Positions 41,044 through 50,219 of a DNA stretch of 64,000 nucleotides are shown here, piece after piece. The stretch is from the NCBI RefSeq assembly GCF_006402735.1, contig NZ_CP017174.1:2793001-2857000 (forward strand), given 5' to 3'. Positions within the stretch are counted from its first letter, which is position 1. Every line of letters starts with the position of its first letter. The position numbers and the translations under genes were made by a program. A model generated the notes under the pieces. The model had not been told where the DNA came from and searched no databases. It saw only the letters and a list, made by a program, of their open reading frames with translations. Source of the stretch: Myxococcus xanthus (GTDB taxonomy: Bacteria > Myxococcota > Myxococcia > Myxococcales > Myxococcaceae).

Positions 41044-42105
41044 TCAGAACGTCGCGTCGCTCAGGAATCTCTCACACGTCTGGTACTCCGTGGGGAATTC
41101 CTCAGACGTCCCGTACTTCAGGAAGTTCTTGCAGGCGATCTGCGCGTGCTCGCGCTTGTGGGCTTCGAAGAAGAGTTCGTAGAGGCCGTAGTGGCAGGCG
41201 GCGTACTTCGCATCCAGCTTGACGCACTTGCGGTAGGTGGCCTCTTCCTCCGCCAGCAGGCCCTTCTCGCGGTACTGACGCGCGAGGATGTAGAGCGCGG
41301 GCGCGGAGTTCTCCGCCTGCTGCGTGTCCTTGATCTCCTTGAAGGCCGCGTCGGTGAGGGCCGTCTTGCGCTGAGCCAGGGACAGGTTGTTGATGCAGCT
41401 GCTGTTGCTGGGGTCCAGCTGGGCGCAGTTGGCGAAGGACTCACGCGCTTCCTGGAAGCGGCCCAGCTCCATCAGCGCGGTGCCCAGGTCGTGCCACATC
41501 ACGGGCGAATCCTGGACCAGTTGCGTGGCCCGGGAGAGGTGCTCGCCAGCCGTGTCGTATTCACCTTCTGAGTAGGCGATGACACCTAAGGTGTGGTGCG
41601 CGTCGGCGATACCGGGGTTGACGGCCAGGAGCGTGCGCAGCTCCTTCTTGGACTCGTCCATCTTCCCCATCTTCATCAGAGAGAGGGCCAGATTGTAGCG
41701 CGACTCGAGGTTGTCCGGGTTGACCTTCAGGGCCCGGCGGAAGTTGTCGTGCGCCTTCCCGTACGCACCTTCCTGCATGTAGATGGCGCCGAGGTTCTGG
41801 TACGCCTGGAGGTGCTCCTGGTTGTAGCGCAGGGCCTTGATGAAGTGCTTCTTCGCGTCCTCGTAGCGGCCCGAGTACATGGCGATGAGGCCCTTGTTGG
41901 ACCAGAGGTCCGCGTACTGGGGGGAGAACTCCAGGCCCAGGTCGCAGAACGTATCCGCGCGGGTCAGGTCGCCCTTGGCCATCTCCTGCGTGCACAGCTC
42001 ATTGTTGATGAGCGCCCGCTCATGCGGCGGCGGGGTCCGGACGCAGGCGACGAAGGGCAGGGCGGAGACCAGGGACAGCGCAGCAACAAGTCGGCGGACA
42101 CGCAT
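41044..42105 (-). CDS. TPR lipoprotein
   Basis: A 353-residue predicted lipoprotein (lipobox FVAC, Cys21) made of about eight TPRs (ADLWSNKGLIAMYSGRYEDAK, AYQNLGAIYMQEGAYGKAHDNF, RYNLALSLMKMGKMDESKKEL, MWHDLGTALMELGRFQEARESF). The ATG at 42105 fits the signal peptide. It would be a periplasmic scaffold held at the outer membrane. The architecture recalls pilotins such as Tgl/PilF but it is longer; the partner is unknown. It is divergent from the barrel gene at 42205 with 99 bp between. Confidence 0.9.
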   Translation of the reverse strand: MRVRRLVAALSLVSALPFVACVRTPPPHERALINNELCTQEMAKGDLTRADTFCDLGLEFSPQYADLWSNKGLIAMYSGRYEDAKKHFIKALRYNQEHLQAYQNLGAIYMQEGAYGKAHDNFRRALKVNPDNLESRYNLALSLMKMGKMDESKKELRTLLAVNPGIADAHHTLGVIAYSEGEYDTAGEHLSRATQLVQDSPVMWHDLGTALMELGRFQEARESFANCAQLDPSNSSCINNLSLAQRKTALTDAAFKEIKDTQQAENSAPALYILARQYREKGLLAEEEATYRKCVKLDAKYAACHYGLYELFFEAHKREHAQIACKNFLKYGTSEEFPTEYQTCERFLSDATF

Positions 42106-42204
42106 GGCGGAGCGAGTGTAGGAGAGCGCCCGCGCCCAGGCAACGCCCGGAGTGGCTTGAATCCAGGCTGTTTTCCGGGGGTTACGCCGGTAGAGTGGCG
42201 GCCC

Positions 42205-42723
42205 ATGCGTACCCTGCTCTGCACCCTCGGCTTTACCCTGGCACTGCTGTCGGCCAGCCCCGCGCATGCCCAGTTCGCCAATCGCAGCCTGGGCCTGTCA
42301 CTGGGCTACATGGACTTCAACCGGACGAACGGCCTGGATGACGCGTTCTTCGTGGGCGTCGACGCCAGCCTCTACATCGAGAACGGCTTCGAGGTGGTCT
42401 CCCTGTCGAAGATCGCGTTCCCGCGCGACACCACGGACCGCAACGAGAAGCGCGTGGTGGGCCTGGCGCCGTCCATCGGCATCCGGTACCTGCTGATGGA
42501 GGAGTCCATCCGCCCCTATGTGGGCTCGGACCTGAGCTACCTCGTCGTCTTCAAGAACAGCGTCAGCAACTTCGTGGGCATTGGCCCCAACGTCGGCATC
42601 GACTTCTTCGTGTCGGACTCGGTGAGCGTGGGCGCGCGCGCGCAGTACAACTTCTACATCGCGCTCAACGAGAAGACGCAGCGCACGCTCACGCTGTCTG
42701 CCGGCGCTGCGGCGTACTTCTAG
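42205..42723 (+). CDS. Small outer-membrane beta-barrel protein
   Basis: A 172-residue protein with a signal peptide (LLCTLGFTLALLSASPAHAQ) and an eight-stranded-size barrel of alternating strands (RSLGLSLGYMDFNR, LAPSIGIRYLLMEESIRPYVG, SVGARAQYNFYIALN) ending in a C-terminal aromatic (AAAYF). A TAGAGT box 8 nt before the ATG and no Shine-Dalgarno suggest a leaderless mRNA. It overlaps the convergent RDD gene by 35 bp. Confidence 0.85.
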   Translation: MRTLLCTLGFTLALLSASPAHAQFANRSLGLSLGYMDFNRTNGLDDAFFVGVDASLYIENGFEVVSLSKIAFPRDTTDRNEKRVVGLAPSIGIRYLLMEESIRPYVGSDLSYLVVFKNSVSNFVGIGPNVGIDFFVSDSVSVGARAQYNFYIALNEKTQRTLTLSAGAAAYF

Positions 42724-43495
42724 GCTGTCCCTTCGGCGGTAGCAGGGCCGCGGCCACCAGCAGCGCCCACTTCTCGTCGGAGAGGTGGGCCGGCTTCTCC
42801 ATGGCCAGCGCGTCCTGCAGCCGTGCTCCCAGCGCCGCGAATAGCCGGAGCCGCGCCTCCATGCGCAGATCCTCGCGGCGCAGGGCCGCTGTCAGCACCA
42901 CTTCCCGCTCCTCGCTGGACAGGCGCTTCACGCGCGACACGAAGAGCGGATCCGCCAGCAGCCCTTCCTCGCCGGGGGTTCCCAGGGCGGAGGGCACCTT
43001 CAGGCGCCGCTCGCGCACCACCAGCGTTCCCGCCAGCATGTCCCCCAGCCGCTGCTGGGAGCCGGACACGAGCGCGGTGAGCCCTCCCACCAGGTAGAAC
43101 AGGGGCAGCCGGTCCACCGGACGCGCCAGGTTGCGCAGCGCCGCGTGGTAGAAGCCGATGCGCACGCCGCTCTCCTGGATGACCCGCAGCGACATCACCC
43201 GCTTGCCCACGGTGCGTCCGCTCCACACCGTCTCCAGCGTTATCGCGTAGCCCCAGTCCACCAGGAAGTAGATGACGATGGACAGCGCGCTGGCGAAGCC
43301 CGGGAAGGCGAACATCACCAGGCTGAGCGTCGTCAGGATGGTGCCGGTGAGCAGCGTGACGATGACGGCGTCCAGCAGCCACGCCAGGAAGCGCGAGTAC
43401 AGGCCCGCGAGCGTGAAGCGGAACTCCACGTACTCGGGGGTGAGCACCGTGTGGGTGCCGTCCAGCAGGGTGTCGGTGGCGGTCGTCACCGACAC
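42689..43495 (-). CDS. RDD-domain membrane protein
   Basis: A 268-residue inner-membrane protein. The RDD domain (about 30-165) shows AGLYSRFLAWLLDAVIVTLLT, SGRTVGKRVMSLRV and RNLARPVDRLP, with the two conserved Arg/Asp positions. A cytoplasmic C-terminus rich in Glu/Arg/Leu follows (LSSEEREVVLTAALRREDLR). RDD genes are usual partners of SpoIIM, MoxR and DUF58 genes, which lie 8 kb further on here. Confidence 0.88.
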   Translation of the reverse strand: MSVTTATDTLLDGTHTVLTPEYVEFRFTLAGLYSRFLAWLLDAVIVTLLTGTILTTLSLVMFAFPGFASALSIVIYFLVDWGYAITLETVWSGRTVGKRVMSLRVIQESGVRIGFYHAALRNLARPVDRLPLFYLVGGLTALVSGSQQRLGDMLAGTLVVRERRLKVPSALGTPGEEGLLADPLFVSRVKRLSSEEREVVLTAALRREDLRMEARLRLFAALGARLQDALAMEKPAHLSDEKWALLVAAALLPPKGQPRSTPQRRQTA

Positions 43496-43697
43496 AGTCT
43501 AGCCGCGGCGGCGCACGTGCGGGCGGCTCGAGGCACATTCGTCGCGGCTCCAACGATTTCAGTGAGGGCGGCGGAAGTCGGGTGAAGGTGTCCGAAGTGA
43601 CTTGCCCGCCGTCCGGAGGGCAGGCGAGCGGCACCTCGCACGACAGCGCTATTCTTGGGGCGAGAGGGCGTGGGGTAGTCTGCCGCGCACTCGCACC

Positions 43698-46600
43698 GTG
43701 CTCCCCTCCGACTCTTCATCATGGAACCGCCGCCTTTGGCCGGCGGCAGCCTTTCAGTTCGCGCTCATCGCAGGGGTGACGCAGCTGAAGACGGCTTCCA
43801 ACGCCCTGGTGCTGTCGCGCTTCGAGTCCCAGGCGCTGCCGTACCTGTACTTGCTGGGCGCGTTGATGACGGCGGCCATGACGGTGCTGCCGCGCTCCAA
43901 GCCGGGCTCGCCCTTCGAGTCCCCGGGCCTGCTCACGGGCATGGGCGGCGTGGTGGCGCTGGTGCTGGCGGGGGCCCTGTCCGCGGGGCAGCGCATGCCC
44001 GCGCTGGCGCTGTACCTCTTCGCGGACACCTTCTCCACGTTCGTGTCCTTCCGCTTCTGGGGCCGCATGGCGGCCGCGTTCGACGCGCGTGAGGCGCGCC
44101 GGGCCTTCACCGCGCTCAACGGCTTCGCCATGGGCGGAGGCATCGCCGGAGGTCTGCTGGTGCAGGGCCTGGCGGTGAAGCTGGGCACGCCGGCCATCGT
44201 GGTGAGCGGCGCCGTGGGCCTGCTCGCCGCGGGCGCCATCTTCCACCACCTGTACAAGGGCCTGCCGCCAACGCCGCCGCGCGGCCGCCCCGCGTCCTTC
44301 CTGGGGCTGCGCTATCTGGCGGAGAGCCCCTACGCCCAGGTGCTGGCGGCGCTGGGCATCGCGTTCGCGGTGCTGTCGTCGTTCGTGGACTACCTCTTCC
44401 GGCTGCGCCTGGAAGGCACGCTGAGCGAGGACGCGCTGACGGCGCTCTTCGGTTCGCTCCAGCTGTGGATTGGCCTGTTCTGCGTGGCTTTCCAGCTGCT
44501 GGTGGCTCAGCGCTTGCTGAAGCGGCTGGGGCTCCTGCGCTACGTGGCGATGGTGCCGCTGGTCCTGGCCCCGCTGGCGGGCGCGGCGCTCGTCACCCCC
44601 AGCTTGTGGCCGGTGCACCTGCTGCGGCTGGTGGAGACGGCGGTGAGCTACTCCATCCTCCCGGTGGGCATCCAGTTGCTCTACGCCGCGGTGCCGGACG
44701 ACCAGCGCGAGGGCCTGCGCGCCACGGTGGATGGGCTGCTGCGCAAGGGCGGCGTCGTGCTGGCCGGCCTGCTGCTCATCGGCGCGGGGCGCGCGGCCAA
44801 CGGCGCCTTCATGGCCGTGGCGGTGGTGGGCATGTGCGCGGGGCTGGGCCTGCTGCTGGTGCGGATGAAGCCCGCGTACGTGGCCGCGCTGGGCGAGCAG
44901 GTGGGGGCGCCCGAGGAAGAGGACGTGGCGCTGGAGGGCGAGGAGGAGCAGCGGCTGCTGGCAGAGGCCCTGGCGGCGCCTTCTCCGGAGCGGGTGCTGC
45001 GCGCGGTGGCGATGATGGAGCAGGCGGAGGTGCCGCTGCGGCCGCACCTGCCCGCGCTGCTGCGCCACCCGCACGAGCGCGTGCTGGAGCGCGGCGTCTC
45101 CCTGGCCCTGGAGTTGGAGGCGTACGAACTGGCGCCGGTGCTGGAGCGGTTGGTGGAGGAAGGGCCACGCCGGCCCCGGGACCAGGCCGTGTGGGCCCTG
45201 GCGCGGCTGTCTCCGGAGCGGGCGGAGCGCCTGCTGCCTGCGTTGCTGACCCATCCGGACGTGGGCCTGCGCTGCGCGGCCATTGGCGCGCTGGTGAAGT
45301 CGACGGGGAGCGCCGTGGCGCTGGACGCGCTGCGGGCGATGTTGTCGCGCGGCGAGGGCGCGCCGGTGTCCGAGCGCCGCGAGGTGGCGCGGCTGCTGGG
45401 GCGCATCCAGAACTCACGCTTCGCGGAGCCGCTGGCGCGCTATCTGGAGGACGCGGACGCCTCCGTGCGGCACGTGGCCCTGGTCGCGGTGGGCAAGGGC
45501 GGCTACGCGGAGCTGGCGCCCCGGCTGCTGCCGTTCCTCACCTGGCGGGAGGAACGCAAGGCGGCACGCGAGGCGCTGGTGGCGCTGGGTGACGAGGTGA
45601 CGCCGCTGGTGGAGGACCAGCTCAACAACCGTGTGGCGCCGCTGGCGATGCGGCTGCAACTGCCTCGCGTGCTGCGCGGCATTGGAACACCGGCGGCGCT
45701 GGACGCGCTGCTGTTCTCCAACGTGCGCGACGACGCGTCCCTGCACTTCCGGATTGGCGCGCAGATGTCGCGTCTGCGCGACGAGCACCCCGAGCACCCC
45801 GTGGACGTGGAGCGCGTGCGCGAGGCCCTAGGCCGGCGGCGGGAGGTCTACCGCAACCTGGTGGGCGCCTTCCGCGACCTGCGCGCGGCGTTGGGGGACG
45901 GCTCGTTGCTCACGCGCGCGGTGGGCGACCGGATGGACCAGGCGTTGGAGCTGTCCTTCTTCCTCCTGGGTTTGCTCCATCCGTCGCACGTGATGCGCGG
46001 CATCCACTACAACCTGGTGGGGCCGGACCCGCGCCGTCGCGCGTTGGCGCTGGAGCTGTTGGAGAACCTGGTCGACGAAGAGGACCGGGAGCTGGTGATG
46101 GAGCAGGTGGAAGCGCACCACCGTGAGCTTCCACCCGGCGCGCCCGGCCGGTTGTGGCGGCGGCTGGCCGCGCTGGTCCAGAGCGAAGACGGAGTGCTGC
46201 GCGCGTGTGCCCGCCATGTGGCGTGGGTGAACGGGCTGCACGTGCTCCCGCAGGAAGGTGACATGAGCGACAGGACAGTCCAGCGGATGTTCGCGCTGGA
46301 AGGGGTGAGTGTCTTCTCCCAGTGCGACGTGGACGACATCGCCGCCATCGCCGCCGTGGCCCGCGAGGCGTCGTTCCGCGCGGGAGAGCGCATCTACGCC
46401 CAGGGCGACCCGGGCGACGCGCTCTACGTCATCGTCGACGGCGCCGTGGATGCCTTCCACGACGGCGAGCACGTGCTGCGCTTCCAGGGCAAACAGGCCT
46501 TCGGCGAGGTGAGTCTGCTCGACGGTGCACCGCGTCCCACGGACATGGTGGCCGCGGTGGACACGCGGGTGCTCATCATCGACCGGCGTGACTTCTTGGA

Positions 46601-46802
46601 TTTGCTCGCGGACCGGCCGGAGCTGCTGACGGGCTTCTTCCGCGCGGTGAGCCTGCAGCTCCAGGCGCTCATCGACCTGCCGGACTCGCGCGAGACGGGC
46701 GAGCGGCTGGAGATGACGGCGCCGCTGGGCCCCCTGGCGCCGCCGCTGCCGGATGGGCCGGCGCCGGATGGAAACGACGACCGCTCGCGCGACGACTCCT
46801 GA
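43698..46802 (+). CDS. Nucleotide-translocase-like MFS protein fused to HEAT repeats and a cNMP-binding domain
   Basis: A 1034-residue protein; the GTG at 43698 is preferred to the far upstream TTG. Residues 10-415 form about 12 membrane segments with the layout of NTT/ATP:ADP-translocase-like MFS proteins (FKTASNALVLSRF-type first loop: TQLKTASNALVLSRFESQALP). Residues 440-870 carry HEAT-like helical repeats (DAVGLRCAAIGAL, PLARYLEDADASVRHVALVAVG). Residues 890-1005 are a cNMP-binding domain (REASFRAGERIYAQGDPGDA, VIVDGAVDAF, FGEVSLLDGAPRPTDM). Transport of a nucleotide-like solute gated by a cyclic nucleotide is inferred. Confidence 0.85.
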   Translation: MLPSDSSSWNRRLWPAAAFQFALIAGVTQLKTASNALVLSRFESQALPYLYLLGALMTAAMTVLPRSKPGSPFESPGLLTGMGGVVALVLAGALSAGQRMPALALYLFADTFSTFVSFRFWGRMAAAFDAREARRAFTALNGFAMGGGIAGGLLVQGLAVKLGTPAIVVSGAVGLLAAGAIFHHLYKGLPPTPPRGRPASFLGLRYLAESPYAQVLAALGIAFAVLSSFVDYLFRLRLEGTLSEDALTALFGSLQLWIGLFCVAFQLLVAQRLLKRLGLLRYVAMVPLVLAPLAGAALVTPSLWPVHLLRLVETAVSYSILPVGIQLLYAAVPDDQREGLRATVDGLLRKGGVVLAGLLLIGAGRAANGAFMAVAVVGMCAGLGLLLVRMKPAYVAALGEQVGAPEEEDVALEGEEEQRLLAEALAAPSPERVLRAVAMMEQAEVPLRPHLPALLRHPHERVLERGVSLALELEAYELAPVLERLVEEGPRRPRDQAVWALARLSPERAERLLPALLTHPDVGLRCAAIGALVKSTGSAVALDALRAMLSRGEGAPVSERREVARLLGRIQNSRFAEPLARYLEDADASVRHVALVAVGKGGYAELAPRLLPFLTWREERKAAREALVALGDEVTPLVEDQLNNRVAPLAMRLQLPRVLRGIGTPAALDALLFSNVRDDASLHFRIGAQMSRLRDEHPEHPVDVERVREALGRRREVYRNLVGAFRDLRAALGDGSLLTRAVGDRMDQALELSFFLLGLLHPSHVMRGIHYNLVGPDPRRRALALELLENLVDEEDRELVMEQVEAHHRELPPGAPGRLWRRLAALVQSEDGVLRACARHVAWVNGLHVLPQEGDMSDRTVQRMFALEGVSVFSQCDVDDIAAIAAVAREASFRAGERIYAQGDPGDALYVIVDGAVDAFHDGEHVLRFQGKQAFGEVSLLDGAPRPTDMVAAVDTRVLIIDRRDFLDLLADRPELLTGFFRAVSLQLQALIDLPDSRETGERLEMTAPLGPLAPPLPDGPAPDGNDDRSRDDS

Positions 46803-46830
46803 GCCGAGCGGAGCGGGGACGTCCCTCCCG

Positions 46831-48537
46831 TCACCACACATCGGCGGGGCGGGGCACCTCGGCTTCGGGCGGCGAGGCGTTCGCACCGGCGGCGAGCGCC
46901 TTCCTGGCCGCGGCCACGTCCTCGTCCAGCAGGTGCGCGGAGGCGACGGGGATGAGCGGCCGGACGAAGAACTTCATCGGAGGAAATGAGCCCATGAAGC
47001 GAACCACCGCAAGCCCGGCGAACACCCAGGGGTGGCGCTCCGTGCTGGAGATGGGCGCGAAGACCTCCTCCGTTCGCCGTCCCCAGGACGCGCCGTACCG
47101 CTGAAGCGCGCCCCACCGCAAGCCCGGCACGCGCGTGGTGAGCACCGTCCACACCCGCAAGAACCAGGGCGGCCGCGTGGGCCCCGCGGACGGCTCCCAG
47201 GCTCGCGCGCTCTTGGCGGCGGTGAAGACCACCCACCACCACGCGCCCCAGGCGGTGAACAGGGCGGTGAAGACGAGGCGGGAGGCGCACATGAACGGGA
47301 GGGTGATCACCACCAGCGCCGGCACGCCCACCATGAGCAGCAGGAAGGACCGCCAGCGTCGCTTCATCTTCTTGCGCAGCCACACCACGTTGAGGCGCAC
47401 GCGCGGCGGGAACTCCTCGTCCTCTGGCTCCAGCCCTGTGAGCAGGCTGGCCTTGCGGGAGATGGCGTCGTGGTAGTCCCGCGACAGGGCGATGACCACC
47501 CACTGTGCCAACTGCAGCGCGGCGAACAGCGCCGCCCAGAAGGCCAGGCCCCACACGGAGAAGCCATTCACCGTCCAGGTGCTCTTTTCGATAGCAGGAG
47601 CCTGGGTGTCCTCGGCGGTGTGTGGGTCGTCCGTCGTGGCGTCGGTGCGCTCCTTGGCGGAGGACGCCGGGGCCTCCGACTCCAGGTCCTTCGTGGCTTC
47701 CATCACCAGCGCGGTGATGGCCTTCGCCAGGGACGTGCCCGCATCGGCCCCCTGGGCCGCGGCCTCCACGTCCCGGATGCGCTGCTCCAGCCGCGCTTCG
47801 GGCGTGTCCGCCGGGATGGGGGAGGGCTTCTGGGCGTCCGGAGTGGCTCCCTCGATGTCCTCGGCCTCTCCGATGGGGGCGTTCTCGGGGGACTCGTCGT
47901 CTGAGAGGGCGGAGGAGGCGCTCGGGGTGGCGCCAGCCATGGCCGCGGTCTCGGGCTGCACTTCGGGACCTGGGGGCGTCCCCTCGCCAGCGTGCTGCGC
48001 GTCGGCCTGCTTGCGCCGGGCAACCTGCGCGTCGATTTCCTGGAGGCGCTGGAGGGTCTGCGCTTCAACCTCCTTCGCGCGCCGGGTGGCAGCCGCCGCC
48101 TCCTTCTTGACCTGCTGGTCGACGAGGACCTCGGCGACTTTTCGAATCTGCGCCGCCTTGGCGCGCGCTTCGGCTCGGGACTCCCGCTTGCTGGCGCTTT
48201 CCGCCGCTTCAGTTCCGGAAGTCATGCAACTCAAGGCCAATGCCAGAGCTGCAATGGATTGGAGAAGCCCGACACGAATGTATTGTTTGCGTGCGACCGG
48301 GTCGCCCAGCAGCGCTCCACCAATGTGGAACGGCAGGCTCATGCCGTAGAAGAACTGGCGCAGGCGCCCTTCGGGCGGTTTCCGATCTTTCAGTGAGAAG
48401 TGACGCGCACCTGCGCTCACCTCTCCCCAGAACTCGCGTGCCCGGCCCTCGCCCTGGCCGGCAAACCCCTGCTCTGTGTGCTTGTGAACCTTGCCTTCGG
48501 GTGAGGAGCCGCCGTGCCGCGTGTCGCTGTCTGCCAC
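46831..48537 (-). CDS. Membrane protein with coiled-coil and acidic linker, unknown function
   Basis: A 568-residue protein read from a GTG. The first 70 residues are soluble, a membrane span lies at about 92-112 (VGLLQSIAALALALSCM). Next is a Lys/Arg/Ala/Glu coiled coil (KRESRAEARAKAAQIRKVA) and an acidic Pro/Ser/Ala linker to about 330. After it come a second membrane span (WGLAFWAALFAALQLAQWVVI) and a cluster of two or three more (SFLLLMVGVPALVVITLPF, LFTAWGAWWWVVF). No family is recognised. It is divergent from the lipoprotein gene at 48582 with only 44 bp between. Confidence 0.75.
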   Translation of the reverse strand: MADSDTRHGGSSPEGKVHKHTEQGFAGQGEGRAREFWGEVSAGARHFSLKDRKPPEGRLRQFFYGMSLPFHIGGALLGDPVARKQYIRVGLLQSIAALALALSCMTSGTEAAESASKRESRAEARAKAAQIRKVAEVLVDQQVKKEAAAATRRAKEVEAQTLQRLQEIDAQVARRKQADAQHAGEGTPPGPEVQPETAAMAGATPSASSALSDDESPENAPIGEAEDIEGATPDAQKPSPIPADTPEARLEQRIRDVEAAAQGADAGTSLAKAITALVMEATKDLESEAPASSAKERTDATTDDPHTAEDTQAPAIEKSTWTVNGFSVWGLAFWAALFAALQLAQWVVIALSRDYHDAISRKASLLTGLEPEDEEFPPRVRLNVVWLRKKMKRRWRSFLLLMVGVPALVVITLPFMCASRLVFTALFTAWGAWWWVVFTAAKSARAWEPSAGPTRPPWFLRVWTVLTTRVPGLRWGALQRYGASWGRRTEEVFAPISSTERHPWVFAGLAVVRFMGSFPPMKFFVRPLIPVASAHLLDEDVAAARKALAAGANASPPEAEVPRPADVW

Positions 48538-48581
48538 GTGTCTCAGCGTAGCACGAGCCGAGTTGTGCTAAAGGCGCACTT

Positions 48582-50123
48582 GTGAGCGCGAACCCTCTCC
48601 GTCCTCGTCCCTTCCGCCAGCCGCTGTCCGGCGTGCTGGTCCTCGCCCTCGGTGTCGTTGCCGGCTGCGAGAAGAGCAATCCCACTCCGCCTCCGGCCGC
48701 CGCGCCGGAAGCCAAGGCTCCCGCTGCTCCTACCGAAGTCACGCTGCTCGTGACGGGTGGCGCGTTCGGCCAGCTCCAGCCCTCCGAGGGCAAGGGCGGC
48801 GCGGCGGAGCTGCTCGGCCGCTGGATGGCCGATGAGAAGCACTGTCCCGGTCCCGTGAGGGAGGGCCAGCCCACGTGCGCGGACGCCAGCACGTTGGCGC
48901 TCGCCACGGGTGACCACTGGAACGGCCCGGCCATCTCCTCCTTCTTCCTGGGCACGCCCACGGCCGAGGTCATGGGCCGCATGGGCTACGCCGCCTCCGC
49001 CCTGGGCAACCATGAGCTGGCCTTCGGCAAGGAGGCCTTCCTCAAGAACCGCGGCGCGGGTGGCTTCCCGTTCCTCGCCGCCAACCTCAAGGTGAAGGAC
49101 CCGGCGCTGGCGGGCGACCTGTCCATGCCGGCGTTCCAGATCTTCGAGCGCCGCGGCCTCAAGATTGGCGTGGTGGGCCTGGCGTCCGAGAAGACGGTCC
49201 GCACCGCCATGCCCGGCCGCGCGGATGGCCTGGAAGTGACGGGCTACGAGGAGGCGCTCACCACCGCCATTCCGGAGGCCCGCAAGGCCGGCGCGGACGT
49301 GGTCGTGGTGCTCGCCGACGAGTGCGTCACCGACCTGCAGCCCGCGGTGGCGAAGCACCCCGAGTGGAAGGTGGCGCTGGTGGCCGGTGGCCGCTGCGCG
49401 CAGCCGGTCGAGCTGAAGGACGGCGCGACCAGCTTCGTGTCGCTGGACCGTGGCTTCGGCAAGTACCTGCGCGCGCACGTCACCTTCGACCCGGCGAAGC
49501 CCGCGGGTGAGAAGCTGACCGGCCTGGACACCAAGGTCGTCGAGGTGTCGGGCGGCGCGCCGGACGCGGAGACGGCGCAGCTGGTGGGCAAGTGGAAGAC
49601 GCAGCTGGACGAGGTGCTGGGCCAGCAGATCGGCTTCTCCAAGGCCGGCATCCCCCATTCGTCGCCCCAGATGGCGAAGTGGGTGGCGGGCGCGGTGCGC
49701 AACGTGCTCGGCACGGACGCGGCCGTCCTCAACAGCGGCGGCATCCGCGGCGACCTGCCCGCCGGTCCGGTGACTCGCGGCAGCATCTACTCGGTGATGC
49801 CCTTCGAGAACACGCTCCTCGTCGTGAAGCTGAAGGGCGAGGACCTGGCCCGGCAGCTGGCCAACCCGAACGCGCTCGTCTCCGGCTTCACGGCCGCGGG
49901 CAAGGGCAAGTTCAAGGACGCCAAGGGCAAGGCCCTGGACCCGAAGAAGGAGTACACGGTCGCCACGGTGGAGTACCTCTACTTCGGCGGTGACGGCTTC
50001 GAGTTCGAGAAGCTGGCCCCCGAGCCCACCGAGACGGGCATGGCGTGGCAGACGCCGGTGGTGGACTGGACCAAGGACCAGTCGAGCAGCGACAAGAAGC
50101 CGCTGGAGAAGCTGCTGAAGTAG
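48582..50123 (+). CDS. 5'-nucleotidase-family lipoprotein with degenerate metal site
   Basis: A 513-residue lipoprotein (GVVAGC lipobox, Cys29). The UshA/5'-nucleotidase layout is clear: a calcineurin-like N-terminal domain with GNHELAFG (about 142) and a substrate-binding C-terminal domain with NSGGIRGDLPAGPVTRGSIYSVMPFENTL. However, the usual NDxHG motif reads GGAFG, the later His-bearing strand reads VVLADE and the GGHSH site reads AGGRC. Only two of about five metal-ligand motifs remain. It may be a pseudoenzyme or use another mechanism. A strong terminator follows. Confidence 0.85.
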   Translation: MSANPLRPRPFRQPLSGVLVLALGVVAGCEKSNPTPPPAAAPEAKAPAAPTEVTLLVTGGAFGQLQPSEGKGGAAELLGRWMADEKHCPGPVREGQPTCADASTLALATGDHWNGPAISSFFLGTPTAEVMGRMGYAASALGNHELAFGKEAFLKNRGAGGFPFLAANLKVKDPALAGDLSMPAFQIFERRGLKIGVVGLASEKTVRTAMPGRADGLEVTGYEEALTTAIPEARKAGADVVVVLADECVTDLQPAVAKHPEWKVALVAGGRCAQPVELKDGATSFVSLDRGFGKYLRAHVTFDPAKPAGEKLTGLDTKVVEVSGGAPDAETAQLVGKWKTQLDEVLGQQIGFSKAGIPHSSPQMAKWVAGAVRNVLGTDAAVLNSGGIRGDLPAGPVTRGSIYSVMPFENTLLVVKLKGEDLARQLANPNALVSGFTAAGKGKFKDAKGKALDPKKEYTVATVEYLYFGGDGFEFEKLAPEPTETGMAWQTPVVDWTKDQSSSDKKPLEKLLK

Positions 50124-50155
50124 TCCTCGCCGTCCTGCTTGCTGCGTAGGACCTT

Positions 50156-50203
50156 GAAGCGCCGGAGGAGCCCACCTGGGCCCCTTCCGGCGCTTCGTCG
50201 TTT
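50156..50203 (+). terminator. Intrinsic terminator after the 5'-nucleotidase-like gene
   Basis: GAAGCGCCGGA pairs perfectly with TCCGGCGCTTC, with an inner GGCCC pairing, followed by GTCGTTTC. It separates two convergent genes. Confidence 0.75.
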
Positions 50204-50219
50204 CAGCGGGGCCGTGGGC

